A stretch of DNA of 16,347 nt from an uncultured Oscillospiraceae bacterium (GCA_934486875.1 CAKSPU010000051.1:1-16347); one strand, 5' to 3'. Shown: positions 6,799 to 16,171, counted from the stretch's first letter. The notes: generated by a model from the letters alone, not told the origin. Program-made: numbers and translations.

Positions 6799-6823
6799 CA
6801 ACAATACGGTTACAATATAGTAT

Positions 6824-7990
6824 TTATTCTATCGAAGCCCACACAACGTTCTGGAGCCGTCTTGTAAATTCGGTGCAGCCTGTGTATGCCTGCTGGACGA
6901 AGTAGAGGAATGCAAGATCCTCTGTTGGATCGATGCAGAAATAGCAGCCAAGCATTCCGTCCCAGCCGTATTCGCCCTTTGTGCCGTTAAAGCCTGCGGC
7001 GGCGGGATCGTGGAGGACACGCATAAAGTTTCCGTAGCCCTGCCCTATCATACTGTCCCACCCGATAGTGCTTCTCTGAGCATCTGTAAGGCAGTCGGAG
7101 GTCATAAACTCCACGGTCTTTCTGCCGAGGATCCGTGTGCCGCTTATGGAACCGTGATTTGCAAGCATCTTCACGAATTTTGCGTAATCATCAATGGTGG
7201 AGACAAGTCCCGCTCCACCCGATTCAAAGGCGGGAGGGGTCTTATGATCCGTTATGCAGAGGTCGTGATTGGTGTAATGCACATTGCCCTCGGGGGACTG
7301 AACATAGGGCTTTGCAAGACGGGAATATTTTTCCTCGGGGATATAAAATCCCGTGTCGGTCATTCCGAGAGGCTCGAAAATTTCCTTTTTGTAAAACTCG
7401 CTGAGCTTCATTCCGCTCACCGTCTCGATGACCGCTCCCATTACATCGGCAGATGCACCGTATTCCCATTTTTCGCCCGGGTTGAATGCAAGGGGGGCTT
7501 TGCCCATTTCAAGGACAAAATCCCTTGTGGAAAGCTGTCTGCCGCCCTTTTCGTATGCCTCAGACTGCCTGCCCCATATCTCCCCCATTTTACCTGCGGC
7601 ATATTCTCCCCCGGGGTATGATATGCCCGAGGTCATTGTGAGCAGGTCGCCAAGGGTGATATCCCTGTCAGCAGGGCGGAGGCCCTTTTCGTCCAGCACC
7701 TGCGGATCTTCAAATGTGGGCAGGAACCATTTCAAAGGATATCGAAGCTCTATTTTTCCTCTTTCAAGGAGCAGCATTGCGGCTGCGGCGGTTATGGGCT
7801 TTGTGAGGGAGAACAGGCGGAAAAGCTCGCCGCCCTCGAATTTCCTGCCCTTTTCCCTGTCGGAATAGCCGAAATGCTTTTTATAGACCGTTTCGCCCTT
7901 ATGGATAACGGCAACGCTGCCGCCTGCTATGCTGTCCTTTTCAACAGCTTCATTCATAAGGGTGTCTATGTATTTAAGGTGTTCGTACAT
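6824..7990 (-). CDS. Serine hydrolase, class-C beta-lactamase/EstB-like
   Basis: This 388-residue protein belongs to the beta-lactamase-related serine hydrolases (Pfam Beta-lactamase, PF00144), which include esterases and DD-peptidase-like enzymes. The nucleophile motif is S61-L-T-K64 in RLFSLTKPIT. Y177 in KWEYGASADVMGAVIE stands at the YxN position, here YGA rather than YSN, as in esterase-type members. The third motif is GEYGWDGMLGC (339-349), the GxFGWxGxxG form of the family. No signal peptide is visible, so it is probably cytosolic, which favours an esterase or peptidase role over beta-lactam resistance. AAGGAG lies 12 bases before the ATG. trpS ends 64 bases upstream on the same strand with no clear terminator between, so the two may share a transcript. 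The substrate cannot be told. Confidence 0.87.
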   Translation of the reverse strand: MYEHLKYIDTLMNEAVEKDSIAGGSVAVIHKGETVYKKHFGYSDREKGRKFEGGELFRLFSLTKPITAAAAMLLLERGKIELRYPLKWFLPTFEDPQVLDEKGLRPADRDITLGDLLTMTSGISYPGGEYAAGKMGEIWGRQSEAYEKGGRQLSTRDFVLEMGKAPLAFNPGEKWEYGASADVMGAVIETVSGMKLSEFYKKEIFEPLGMTDTGFYIPEEKYSRLAKPYVQSPEGNVHYTNHDLCITDHKTPPAFESGGAGLVSTIDDYAKFVKMLANHGSISGTRILGRKTVEFMTSDCLTDAQRSTIGWDSMIGQGYGNFMRVLHDPAAAGFNGTKGEYGWDGMLGCYFCIDPTEDLAFLYFVQQAYTGCTEFTRRLQNVVWASIE

Positions 7991-8054
7991 TTTTTATGGT
8001 CGCTCCTTTTTTGAGGTTCTGTATATGAATACTGTGTACAGGCTGTCGGGGATA

Positions 8055-9161
8055 TTACTGCTTTGCCTTTTTCAGAAGCTCTTCCCACTCCTTGACGATA
8101 GAGCGGTCATTGAAATAGTCTATCCTCATTGCCTTGCGGACACGGGCAAGTGTTGCATTTGTCTTTTCAACGGCTCTTTCAGTGCCCTCGGTGATGATGT
8201 CATAAACGGCATCAATGTCCTTTTCCCACTTTGCACGCTCGGCTCTTATGGGGCTGAGTGTCTCTTCAAGAACGTTCAAGAGGAACTTCTTGCAGGTGCC
8301 GTCACCCAGACCGCCGCGGCGGTAATGCTCCTTCATCTCTTCAAGATTTGCATAATCGGGAAGATATTCCGCAAAATGCTCGTCTGTGCAGAGTGCGTCA
8401 AGATATGTGAAAACAACATTTCCCTCGGTGTGACCGGGGTCGGTTATCTGTAAGTGGAGGGGGTCAGTGTACATTTTGCCGTTTACCTGCTTCTTTATGA
8501 CAGAGGCTGCATCGGAAAGGTAGATGCAGTTGCCCAGGGATTTGCTCATCTTTGCCTTGCCGTCAACGCCGGGAAGTCTGCGCTGGGTCTCATTTTCGGG
8601 GATCATTGCCTTGGGCATTACGAGAGTTTCACCGTAAACTCTGTTGAATTTCTCAACGATTTCCCTTGCCTGCTCCAGCATAGGGAGCTGATCCTCGCCT
8701 ACGGGTACTACATTTGCATCAAATGCGGTGATGTCGGCTGCCTGAGAAACGGGGTATGCAAAAAAGCCTGCGGGAAGTCCCTCATCTGCAAAGCCACGGA
8801 GCTGTATCTCGGCTTTGACTGTGGGGTTTCTGGATAATCTTGCAGTTGTTACAAGATTCATATAATAGAATGTCAGTGCGTGGAGGGCGGGAAGTGCGGA
8901 CTGAACGCATATTGTGGACTTTGTGGGGTCAATTCCCACGGAAAGGTAGTCGAGAACTACATTTATAATGTTCTCTCTTATCTTGCCTGGATTGTCCGCA
9001 TTATCCGTAAGAGCCTGATCGTCGGCGATGAGAATGTTTATTTCATCATATTTTCCCGAGTTCTGAAGCTCAACTCTTCTTTTAAGTGAGCCCACATAAT
9101 GTCCGAGATGGAGACGGCCTGTGGGGCGGTCTCCTGTAAGGATTATATTTTTATTTTCCAT
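8055..9161 (-). CDS. trpS: Tryptophan--tRNA ligase
   Basis: This 368-residue class I aminoacyl-tRNA synthetase charges tRNA-Trp in the cytosol. The Rossmann fold carries HLGH at 18-21 (HIGH motif) after the start ILTGDRPTG, and an intact KMSKS at 204-208 in [12 protein letters not shown]. The tract [13 protein letters not shown] (152-164) is typical of TrpRS. It is of the slightly longer Clostridia-type form. The start is set by GGAGG about seven bases upstream of the ATG. The purA terminator stands between purA and trpS, so trpS should have its own promoter, although no convincing one was found in the 90-base gap. No T-box leader is present there either, which is unusual for a Firmicute synthetase gene but not rare. 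Confidence 0.95.
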   Translation of the reverse strand: MENKNIILTGDRPTGRLHLGHYVGSLKRRVELQNSGKYDEINILIADDQALTDNADNPGKIRENIINVVLDYLSVGIDPTKSTICVQSALPALHALTFYYMNLVTTARLSRNPTVKAEIQLRGFADEGLPAGFFAYPVSQAADITAFDANVVPVGEDQLPMLEQAREIVEKFNRVYGETLVMPKAMIPENETQRRLPGVDGKAKMSKSLGNCIYLSDAASVIKKQVNGKMYTDPLHLQITDPGHTEGNVVFTYLDALCTDEHFAEYLPDYANLEEMKEHYRRGGLGDGTCKKFLLNVLEETLSPIRAERAKWEKDIDAVYDIITEGTERAVEKTNATLARVRKAMRIDYFNDRSIVKEWEELLKKAKQ

Positions 9162-9200
9162 TGCTTTTCCTCCGAAGATTTTATTCGTATGACGTTTTTA

Positions 9201-9233
9201 TAAAAATCGGGGCGGAATAGACCTTCCGCCCCG
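9201..9233 (-). terminator. Intrinsic terminator after purA
   Basis: On the minus strand CGGGGCGGAA (9224-9233) and TTCCGCCCCG (9208-9217) pair over 10 bp with a 6-base loop, followed by ATTTTTA. It lies 18 bases past the purA stop codon and before trpS. Confidence 0.88.
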
Positions 9234-9250
9234 CTGATGTCAGGGAAAAT

Positions 9251-10585
<1,335 letters not shown>

Positions 10586-10587
10586 TC

Positions 10588-10616
10588 ATTATAGCAGACT
10601 TTTGCCCATATGTCAA
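10588..10616 (-). promoter_or_regulatory. Consensus promoter of purA
   Basis: On the minus strand TTGACA (10611-10616), a 17-base spacer, and TGC-TATAAT (-10 at 10588-10593). This is a perfect SigA consensus with an extended -10, matching the mgtE promoter in its TGCTATAAT. Confidence 0.88.
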
Positions 10617-10724
10617 TATTTTTGTTGGCTGCCTGTCTTTTTTTGCAGACTGCCGCATATAATTTTTATGCAGATATATTTTTATGCAATTATTCAAAAA
10701 AATGATAATGGAGCGGTGATTTTT

Positions 10725-11258
10725 ATGAGCAGAGATAATTCAAACGGACGTGAGAGCGGCAGAAAAAAGGGAAGGGGCATATTCCTCGCCATTGTTTTCA
10801 TAATCCTCGGGGGACTTGCCTGGTTTGTCCTTGCCGCAAAGGACGAGGCGAAGACCGAAAAGCAGTTTACCTTTGAGTGCAATGCGGAGAGGGTGGAGTT
10901 TCTGAACAAGTGCGGACTTATCGTAGAGCCCGAGCCCGAAAGCAAGGATATCGGGATACCTGCGGAGTTCAACGATTCGTATAATGAGTACAACGGGCTG
11001 CAAAAGTCTCAGGGCTTTGACCTCCTCCCCTATTCGGGCAAAAAGGTGACGATGTACAGCTACAGGATACTCAATTACCCCGATATCCCCGAAAATGTTT
11101 TTGTAAATCTCCTTTTTGACGACCACCTTATGATAGGTGCGGACATTACATACAATGATGCCGAGAACGGCTTTACAAGACCGCTTATCGGGGAAACTAT
11201 ACAGTCGGGGCTTAATCTGACGGTGAGTGAGGAAAAAAGCGATACTGACAGCCAATAA
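10725..11258 (+). CDS. Membrane-anchored DUF4830-like protein
   Basis: This 177-residue protein has a basic N-terminus (to about residue 18), one membrane segment (about 19-36, GIFLAIVFIILGGLAWFVL) and an extracytoplasmic domain. The domain reads as DUF4830: it starts with AERVEFLNKCGLIVEPEPE, continues with IPAEFNDSYNEYNGLQKSQGFDLLPYSGKKV and ends with a lightly conserved NLLFDDHLMIGADI. The function of DUF4830 is not known. The ATG at 10725 is preferred because GGAGCGGTG lies just upstream; the open frame extends back to 10554 but has no support there. It diverges from purA. TATAAT at 10658-10663 could be its -10 box, without a clear -35. It ends at a terminator shared with the mannanase operon. 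Confidence 0.8.
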   Translation: MSRDNSNGRESGRKKGRGIFLAIVFIILGGLAWFVLAAKDEAKTEKQFTFECNAERVEFLNKCGLIVEPEPESKDIGIPAEFNDSYNEYNGLQKSQGFDLLPYSGKKVTMYSYRILNYPDIPENVFVNLLFDDHLMIGADITYNDAENGFTRPLIGETIQSGLNLTVSEEKSDTDSQ

Positions 11259-11271
11259 AATTGTAGACACA

Positions 11272-11306
11272 AAAAACGGCTCCCGCACATTGCAGGAGCC
11301 GTTTTT
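11272..11306. terminator. Bidirectional terminator between convergent genes
   Basis: AAAAACGGCTCC (11272-11283) and GGAGCCGTTTTT (11295-11306) are perfect complements with an 11-base loop. The A-run and T-run give a terminator in both directions, for the DUF4830-like gene (+) and for the mannanase operon (-). Confidence 0.92.
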
Positions 11307-11320
11307 GTCATATCATATCA

Positions 11321-12982
11321 TCAGTCGAGAGGATAGTTTTTCAGGTCGGGGAGCTCATCAAGGGTGAGCACTCTTTCGTGATTGTATGCCTTTGTGAGAA
11401 GCTCAACGGTGGTGTATTCGTCATTGATAACAACGCCCAGCTTCATTGTGAACGGGTCGCTCCAGGTGCCCCAGAAGAGCCATCTTGCGTTATCGTTCAT
11501 AACCTTGTCGGGGTCCATTACACAGCCGTTTTCGGTAAGGGCGATAAGCTTTGTCTTTTCGCCGTAATTTGTCGCCATATCCGCAAAGCGTCCGCTCTGG
11601 GAGGTGTCAACGTGGTTGCCTGCATAGATGTCCCAGCCGTTTATATCAACGGTCTCATCGCCGGGATACCACTCGGGGGACTGTCCGTTCCATATCCAGA
11701 TAAGGTTTGTTAGGTTGTGCTCGTTGGTCATCTTGTCATACATCACGTTCCACAGCTTCTTGTAGCTCTCAGGCTCGCAGTTGCCCCACCAGAACCAGCC
11801 TCCTGCCGCTTCGTGGAGAGGTCTCCAGAGAACAGGTACGCCTGCGTCTCTGAGACGGGCAAGCTGCTCGGACATATTGTCGATATCGTCCATAAGGAGC
11901 TGATAGCCTGCTTCGTCCTCGCCGTTCATTATCTTGTCAAGGTCAAGCTTTGAGCCCTCCTTGTAGAATGAGCTGTACCAAGGATTATCGCCGCTGTTTA
12001 CGGCATATTCATCGGGAGATGTCCAGTGCCAGCAGAGCTGAACGATGCCCCCTGCGTTCTTGTACCAGTCATATGCATACTCAATGGTTCTTGATTCGGA
12101 GCCGTGAGCCTTGCTGCCAAGGCTGTAGTTGCTTACGTCAAGTCCGAGAACGGCAAAGGTCTTGCCTGTCTTTGCGGTTATCTTTTCATACTCGGAGGAC
12201 TCTCTGCCCTTGTCGGCATACTGTCCCGCAAGGGAATATTTTCCGTAAACATCGCAGAGGAATTTGTAAAGTCTCCGTGTGGGCTCGTCTGCGTTGGGAT
12301 TGGAAAGGGGCGATGTTACCTTGTATGTATCCTCAGTCACGGGGTTTGCGGCTGCGGAGATGATAAGGCAGTCGATGTCGATATATCCCCAGCTCGGTGT
12401 TATGGAAATAGTGTGTGTTCCCGCATCAAGGTAGATATAATCGAGGGGGGTATCACCGAAAAATTCGGGAGAATTTGTGGTGATGTCGCCAACCTTCATA
12501 TCATCAACGAGGACATTATTAACTCTGCCCGCACTGCCCATTGTCTGGAAATTCAGGTCATAGAAGCCGCTGTAGGGTATCTCAGCGGTCATTTTCAGCT
12601 CGTCGCCCTCAAGGTTGACACCGTTTACGAATGCACCGCCCGATGCTTCGGGGAGATCGTGCTTTGCAGCTGAACCGATAAGCTCGCCGCTTTCGGCTTC
12701 AACGGTCATTGTGAAATCTGAGGGTACTTCGGAGGCGGTGAGGGGATAATCGGACAGGTCAAGATTTTCGTTGTATTCCGTTCTGATATCGCCGAAAACT
12801 GCGTTTATTCCGTCATCGGTCTTTTCAGAAGCGGTATCATCGGACGAATTGCCCTGTGCCGATGCGTCAGCCGTTGTATCGGCATCGGCAGGTGTGTCGG
12901 AATTTCCGCAGGCTGTGAGCATTGAAGCGGTCATTGCAAGGGCACATATCCCTGCCGCAAATCTTTTTATTTTGACAGACAT
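11321..12982 (-). CDS. Lipoprotein beta-mannanase (GH26) with N-terminal CBM35/6-like module
   Basis: This 553-residue enzyme should hydrolyse beta-1,4-mannan or glucomannan backbones at the cell surface. A lipoprotein signal ends in LTAC (C25), followed by an Ala/Asp/Ser linker. Residues about 92-210 read as a CBM35/CBM6-type carbohydrate-binding domain (VEAESGELIGSA, SGGAFVNGVN, LDAGTHTISITPSWG). The GH26 domain (about 230-550) has the signatures GLDVSNY, WHWTSP, the acid/base E391 in WRPLHEAAGGWFWWG, and the nucleophile E484 in LTENG; both catalytic residues are present. There is no dockerin, so it is cell-attached rather than cellulosomal. The start lies 4 bases after the amidohydrolase stop, and its AAAGGA ribosome site lies within the end of that gene. 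A C-terminal stretch after residue 520 belongs to the barrel. Confidence 0.92.
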   Translation of the reverse strand: MSVKIKRFAAGICALAMTASMLTACGNSDTPADADTTADASAQGNSSDDTASEKTDDGINAVFGDIRTEYNENLDLSDYPLTASEVPSDFTMTVEAESGELIGSAAKHDLPEASGGAFVNGVNLEGDELKMTAEIPYSGFYDLNFQTMGSAGRVNNVLVDDMKVGDITTNSPEFFGDTPLDYIYLDAGTHTISITPSWGYIDIDCLIISAAANPVTEDTYKVTSPLSNPNADEPTRRLYKFLCDVYGKYSLAGQYADKGRESSEYEKITAKTGKTFAVLGLDVSNYSLGSKAHGSESRTIEYAYDWYKNAGGIVQLCWHWTSPDEYAVNSGDNPWYSSFYKEGSKLDLDKIMNGEDEAGYQLLMDDIDNMSEQLARLRDAGVPVLWRPLHEAAGGWFWWGNCEPESYKKLWNVMYDKMTNEHNLTNLIWIWNGQSPEWYPGDETVDINGWDIYAGNHVDTSQSGRFADMATNYGEKTKLIALTENGCVMDPDKVMNDNARWLFWGTWSDPFTMKLGVVINDEYTTVELLTKAYNHERVLTLDELPDLKNYPLD

Positions 12983-12986
12983 TGGT

Positions 12987-14144
12987 TCAGTTCCTTTCGT
13001 AATGTACTTTTCCGTTTATCATAGTCATAAGGACGTTTGTCTTTATCTCAAAGGGGTCGCCGTCAAGGATTATAAGGTCGGCATCTTTGCCTGCGGTCAC
13101 GGAGCCTGTTTTATCACCGAAGCCGCCAAGCTCTGCGGCTGTGGAGGTAAGGGCTCTGAGAGCAGTGTCCTTCGGGAGACCGTATTTGTGGCAGTATGCC
13201 GCTCCTGCGGTGAGGAAATTTATGGGTGTTTCGGGGTGGTCGGTGCATATTGCAAGCCGTACCCCCGCAGCACTGAGCTTGGCGGCATTTTCAAGAGATG
13301 CATTGGCAAGCTCGGGCTTTCCCCTGTCGCAGATTATGGGACCTACCACGGCTTCTGCACCCTTTTCCCCAAGTATATCTGCAATGAGATGACCCTCGGT
13401 GCAGTGGATAAGGAGAGGGGTAAGGTCAAATTCCCTGCATATTCTCAGAGCTGTCATTATATCATCGGCTCTGTGGCAGTGAAAATGGGCTTTCAGCTCA
13501 CCATTCAGCAGAGGTATCAGTGCTTCGCATTTGATATCGTAATCGGGTCTGTCCTCGGGCTCCTCCGCACTGTCAAGCTGTTCCTTGTAGCGCTTTGCTT
13601 TTTCAAGGGCTTCACGGATAAGTGCGGCTGTCGCCATACGGGTCTGGGGGGCTTCGTCACGCTCGGTATAATATGACTTCGGGTTCTCGCCAAGAGCGAA
13701 TTTGATACCCGAACGGCATATCAAAGCATCATCAAGGCATCTTCCTGCGGTTTTGAGGGCTATCATATCGCCGCCAATGGGATTGAGTGAGCCCACACCC
13801 GTAACAACAGATGTGACCCCTGCCTTTACCGCATCGGCAAAATATCCGTCACGGAAATTTATGCCGTCAACAGCACGGAGCTGGGGCATAACAGGGTCGC
13901 TGCCCTCGTTAACGTCAATGCCCTCCTCACCTGCGCCGTCACCGATAAAGCCCATATGGGTGTGGATATCCACAAAACCCGGCATAAGGATATTGCCCCC
14001 TGCATTTATGTCGCTGTCGGAGAGATCCGGTGGCGTACCCTGCGATACTTCGGCAATGATGCCGCTCTCGGTTTTAACATAGCCGCTTTCTATGACAGTG
14101 CCATTTTCGTCCATTGTGATTATTTTTGCATTATAAATGTACAT
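12987..14144 (-). CDS. Metal-dependent amidohydrolase (imidazolonepropionase-like)
   Basis: This 385-residue protein is an amidohydrolase-superfamily member. It begins with the short beta domain typical of the fold, then the metal motif FVDIHTHMG (H61 and H63), a histidine-rich segment AHFHCHR (H220, H222, H224), H247 in LLIHCTEGH, and D302 in AICTDHPE. The tract GIKFALGENPK (146-156) is characteristic of a subgroup of uncharacterised Met-dependent hydrolases. The C-terminal beta domain returns with TGSVTAGKDADLIILDGDP. The substrate is unknown. It is the second gene of an operon: a 57-residue membrane protein ends 14 bases upstream and the mannanase starts 4 bases downstream. The pairing with a mannanase may be incidental or may mean that it handles a modified oligosaccharide product. 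Confidence 0.88.
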   Translation of the reverse strand: MYIYNAKIITMDENGTVIESGYVKTESGIIAEVSQGTPPDLSDSDINAGGNILMPGFVDIHTHMGFIGDGAGEEGIDVNEGSDPVMPQLRAVDGINFRDGYFADAVKAGVTSVVTGVGSLNPIGGDMIALKTAGRCLDDALICRSGIKFALGENPKSYYTERDEAPQTRMATAALIREALEKAKRYKEQLDSAEEPEDRPDYDIKCEALIPLLNGELKAHFHCHRADDIMTALRICREFDLTPLLIHCTEGHLIADILGEKGAEAVVGPIICDRGKPELANASLENAAKLSAAGVRLAICTDHPETPINFLTAGAAYCHKYGLPKDTALRALTSTAAELGGFGDKTGSVTAGKDADLIILDGDPFEIKTNVLMTMINGKVHYERN

Positions 14145-14158
14145 ATATTTTCCGCCAA

Positions 14159-14332
14159 TCAGCTAAGACCGCACTCGTCGTAATCTTTCCAGCGCTCGTT
14201 GTAATTATAGTTGCTTATCATTCTGTATGCGATGTAGCCTGCGGAAACAAGGAAGAGAAAGAGTGCTGTTACAATGGGAACAGCTGTGCGTATCATTGTC
14301 CTTGCGTCGGGGCGGTGCATTTCGTTTTTCAT
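14159..14332 (-). CDS. Small single-span membrane protein (57 residues)
   Basis: An ATG at 14332 sits 5 bases after AAGGAAGG, and the frame runs 57 codons to TGA (14159-14161). The peptide starts MKNEMHRPDARTMIR, has one hydrophobic segment (about 17-37, TAVPIVTALFLFLVSAGYIAY), and ends in a charged tail, NYNYNERWKDYDECGLS. It is the first gene of the mannanase operon; the amidohydrolase ATG follows 14 bases later. I recognise no family. Confidence 0.7.
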   Translation of the reverse strand: MKNEMHRPDARTMIRTAVPIVTALFLFLVSAGYIAYRMISNYNYNERWKDYDECGLS

Positions 14333-14352
14333 AAGATCCTTCCTTTCGCTTA

Positions 14353-14374
14353 TTATACTATAATAATAGTATAA
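14353..14374. repeat. 9-bp palindrome in the mannanase operon leader
   Basis: TTATACTAT (14353-14361) and ATAGTATAA (14366-14374) are perfect complements with a 4-base loop (AATA). On the minus strand it lies between the promoter and the first gene's ribosome site, so it could be an operator or an RNA hairpin. No T-run follows it. Confidence 0.5.
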
Positions 14375-14387
14375 AGGTGGGTTGATT

Positions 14388-14400
14388 TATCTGACAGATA
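14388..14400. promoter_or_regulatory. 13-bp palindrome TATCTG-A-CAGATA at the start site
   Basis: A perfect 6-bp dyad around one central base, lying immediately downstream of the minus-strand -10 box (14403-14408). It therefore covers the expected transcription start. This is a good place for a repressor operator, but the regulator is unknown. Confidence 0.4.
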
Positions 14401-14402
14401 CT

Positions 14403-14431
14403 ATTATATACTTTTTAAACGGATTTTTCAA
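14403..14431 (-). promoter_or_regulatory. Promoter of the small protein-amidohydrolase-mannanase operon
   Basis: On the minus strand TTGAAA (14426-14431), a 17-base spacer, and TATAAT (14403-14408). Transcription should start near 14396, about 65 bases before the first start codon. Confidence 0.8.
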
Positions 14432-14794
14432 GAGCGGACAGGCAAGTTTCAAACGTTTTATATGAGAAAATATCCTTTATGACTCTAAAAATCAAAATTT
14501 TCGGCAGTATGCACAAGTCAAAGCCTGTGTATATGGTAATTATCACTTGAATATGCTAAGACAATGGGATATGAAAGTTAAAGTGTATGTATATCTGGTT
14601 ATCAAAGTTTACAATTATGGTTATACTTTTTGTAAAAAAACGCCCTGTAAAGGTGTAAAACTTGATTTTTGGCTAAATGCCCAAAAAATACGGCTCGTTT
14701 GTTCTTATAAGCCTTAATACGCCCTTGAAATCGCACATTTTATGAATGTAATCAACAATTTATAGTCATCTTGCACAATTTGAGGGCATTATTT
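14432..14794. other. Gene-free AT-rich stretch between divergent promoters
   Basis: No convincing gene was found. It contains an imperfect direct repeat (14515-14545 and 14575-14604, similar over about 30 bases, start-to-start 60 bases) and a loose inverted repeat (14721-14736 against 14773-14787, GCCCTTGAAAT against ATTTGAGGGC). A 54-codon frame from 14553 has no ribosome site. Confidence 0.5.
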
Positions 14795-14827
14795 TTCTTT
14801 GACACAAAGAAGAAATTACGGTATAAT
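14795..14827 (+). promoter_or_regulatory. Promoter of the 3D-domain gene with a dyad over the -35 box
   Basis: TTGACA (14799-14804), a 17-base spacer, and TATAAT (14822-14827) form a consensus promoter. The -35 box lies inside the dyad TTCTTTG-ACA-CAAAGAA (14795-14811). Confidence 0.85.
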
Positions 14828-14834
14828 TACAAGT

Positions 14835-15013
14835 ACATTCTGATTTGTAACCGTTTTGAAACCTTTTGAAATGATTTGAACTTTTTCAAAAGCATAGGGC
14901 GGGAGCTTTCAGAAGCTTGGTTAAACTTTCCGTATTATTCGGCAGGTTAAAAGGTGGTAATACAAAAAGCGACAGCATTCGGTTAATTTGAAAAGCTGTC
15001 AGGGAGATTTTTT
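14835..15013 (+). other. About 180-nt leader of the 3D-domain gene
   Basis: Between the expected start of transcription and the ATG there are several possible stems: TTTTGAAA repeats against TTTCAAAA (14855-14892), AGCTT/AAGCT (14914-14927), and GACAGC/GCTGTC (14971-14976 and 14995-15000). The last one ends directly in front of the ribosome site AGGGAG (15001-15006). The conserved blocks of the ydaO (c-di-AMP) and GEMM (c-di-GMP) riboswitches, which often precede wall genes, were looked for and not recognised. There is no obvious intrinsic terminator in it. Confidence 0.4.
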
Positions 15014-16126
15014 ATGATAAGCAAATTTAAACAGATAGTTTCCGAAAAGCTCAGAGCTTCAGGAATAAGAGGCTGTATGGCAGCGGGTGCGGTCACAGCA
15101 GGTATTGCGGCGCTTGCAGTCATCGGCGGTATAAACAGTGATGATATTTCAACAGTAAGCCTTGAAACCGATGTTATTCCCGAGGAGACCTCGGCAAGCA
15201 TTGCGGAAAAGACTGAAAAGTCCGTTAAGAGAACATATTCCCACGATATGGAATATCTCTCCGAAGAGGACATTGAAATGATAGAGTCCGAAGCCGAAAA
15301 GGCTGATGAGACTGAAGCAGTTTCCAATATTGAAGAAGCTGCTCCTGCCGATGAAGCCGTTGAGGTTGCCGAGGAAGCTTCCGAAGATACCGAAAGCACT
15401 GAAGAAGCTGCTGAGACAAAAGCAGACCTCTCCGATGAAGAGGTTTCCGGGAATGAAGCTGAGGAGCAGGAAGCTGATGAAGCTGACGACACAGCTTGCG
15501 AAGCTGAAGAAAGCACTGAAAGCGTTGCCGTTCGCAGTTCTGCGGCTGACGGCGATGATGACGGAAACGGACTTTCCTCCGCTCTTGACCTTGATGTGAA
15601 TAATGAAGTTGCTGACGGCGAAGAAGCTGTTGCTTTAATTGAAGCAGAAGAGGCAGCTCCCGTTGTTCTTATGGCTGCTCCCGATGATGCTGATGAAGCA
15701 GCTGAGGACGAAAGCGATATCCCCGAGGACATCGCTCTCGATGATGAGAACACTGCTCCCGAAGAGGACGCTGTATCACTTCTTGATGTTCCCGAGTGGC
15801 TTTCCTTTGATGAAAACGGTGTTCCTACAGAGTATGTGAATGTTCTCACAGGAAATGCCTGCGCATATACCGCTGACCCCGATGCTCTTATGTCCACAGG
15901 CAAGGCTGTATTTCAGGGCTATGTTGCGGTTGACCCCGACGTTATCCCCTACGGCTCGGAGCTTTACATAGTTGCTGAGGACGGCGAGGTGTATGGCTAT
16001 GCCATTGCTGCCGACACAGGCTATTCCGTCCGCAAGGGACATATCATCGTTGACCTCTTTATGAATGAGTATGATGACTGCATTCAGTGGGGCAACAAGC
16101 CTGTTAATGTTTATGTACTTAAGTAA
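15014..16126 (+). CDS. 3D-domain cell-wall protein with long acidic linker
   Basis: This 370-residue exported protein has a membrane or signal segment (about 20-40), an extremely acidic, Ala/Glu/Asp/Ser-rich linker (about 85-260), and a C-terminal 3D domain (about 278-370). The domain shows the three conserved aspartates: D307 in VAVDPDVIPYG, D334 in AADTG and D347 in IIVDLF, ending in WGNKPVNVYVL. 3D domains are related to lytic transglycosylase/resuscitation-factor barrels (RpfB, YocH, YabE) and act on peptidoglycan. Here no LysM or G5 wall-binding domain is present; the anionic linker takes that place, and its role is unknown. AGGGAG seven bases before the ATG fixes the start. It is a single-gene unit with its own promoter and terminator. 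Confidence 0.88.
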   Translation: MISKFKQIVSEKLRASGIRGCMAAGAVTAGIAALAVIGGINSDDISTVSLETDVIPEETSASIAEKTEKSVKRTYSHDMEYLSEEDIEMIESEAEKADETEAVSNIEEAAPADEAVEVAEEASEDTESTEEAAETKADLSDEEVSGNEAEEQEADEADDTACEAEESTESVAVRSSAADGDDDGNGLSSALDLDVNNEVADGEEAVALIEAEEAAPVVLMAAPDDADEAAEDESDIPEDIALDDENTAPEEDAVSLLDVPEWLSFDENGVPTEYVNVLTGNACAYTADPDALMSTGKAVFQGYVAVDPDVIPYGSELYIVAEDGEVYGYAIAADTGYSVRKGHIIVDLFMNEYDDCIQWGNKPVNVYVLK

Positions 16127-16141
16127 TTGATACAATTTATG

Positions 16142-16171
16142 GCTTCTCCGTTTCGGCGGAGGAGCTTTTTT
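16142..16171 (+). terminator. Intrinsic terminator after the 3D-domain gene
   Basis: GCTTCTCCG (16142-16150) and CGGAGGAGC (16157-16165) pair over 9 bp with one G-U pair and a 6-base loop, followed by TTTTTT (16166-16171). Confidence 0.9.

Noticed and set aside
9162..9250. T-box leader before trpS
   Set aside because: The gap is only 89 bases, mostly occupied by the purA terminator, and no T-box sequence (such as TGGNACCGCG) is visible.
14553..14717. 54-codon forward ORF in the gene-free stretch
   Set aside because: No ribosome site, AT-rich chance-like sequence, and it overlaps the direct repeat. A conserved homologue would change this view.
15306..15839. Forward and reverse frames inside the 3D gene linker
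   Set aside because: They are shifted readings of the repetitive GAAGCT codons of the acidic linker and have no ribosome sites.
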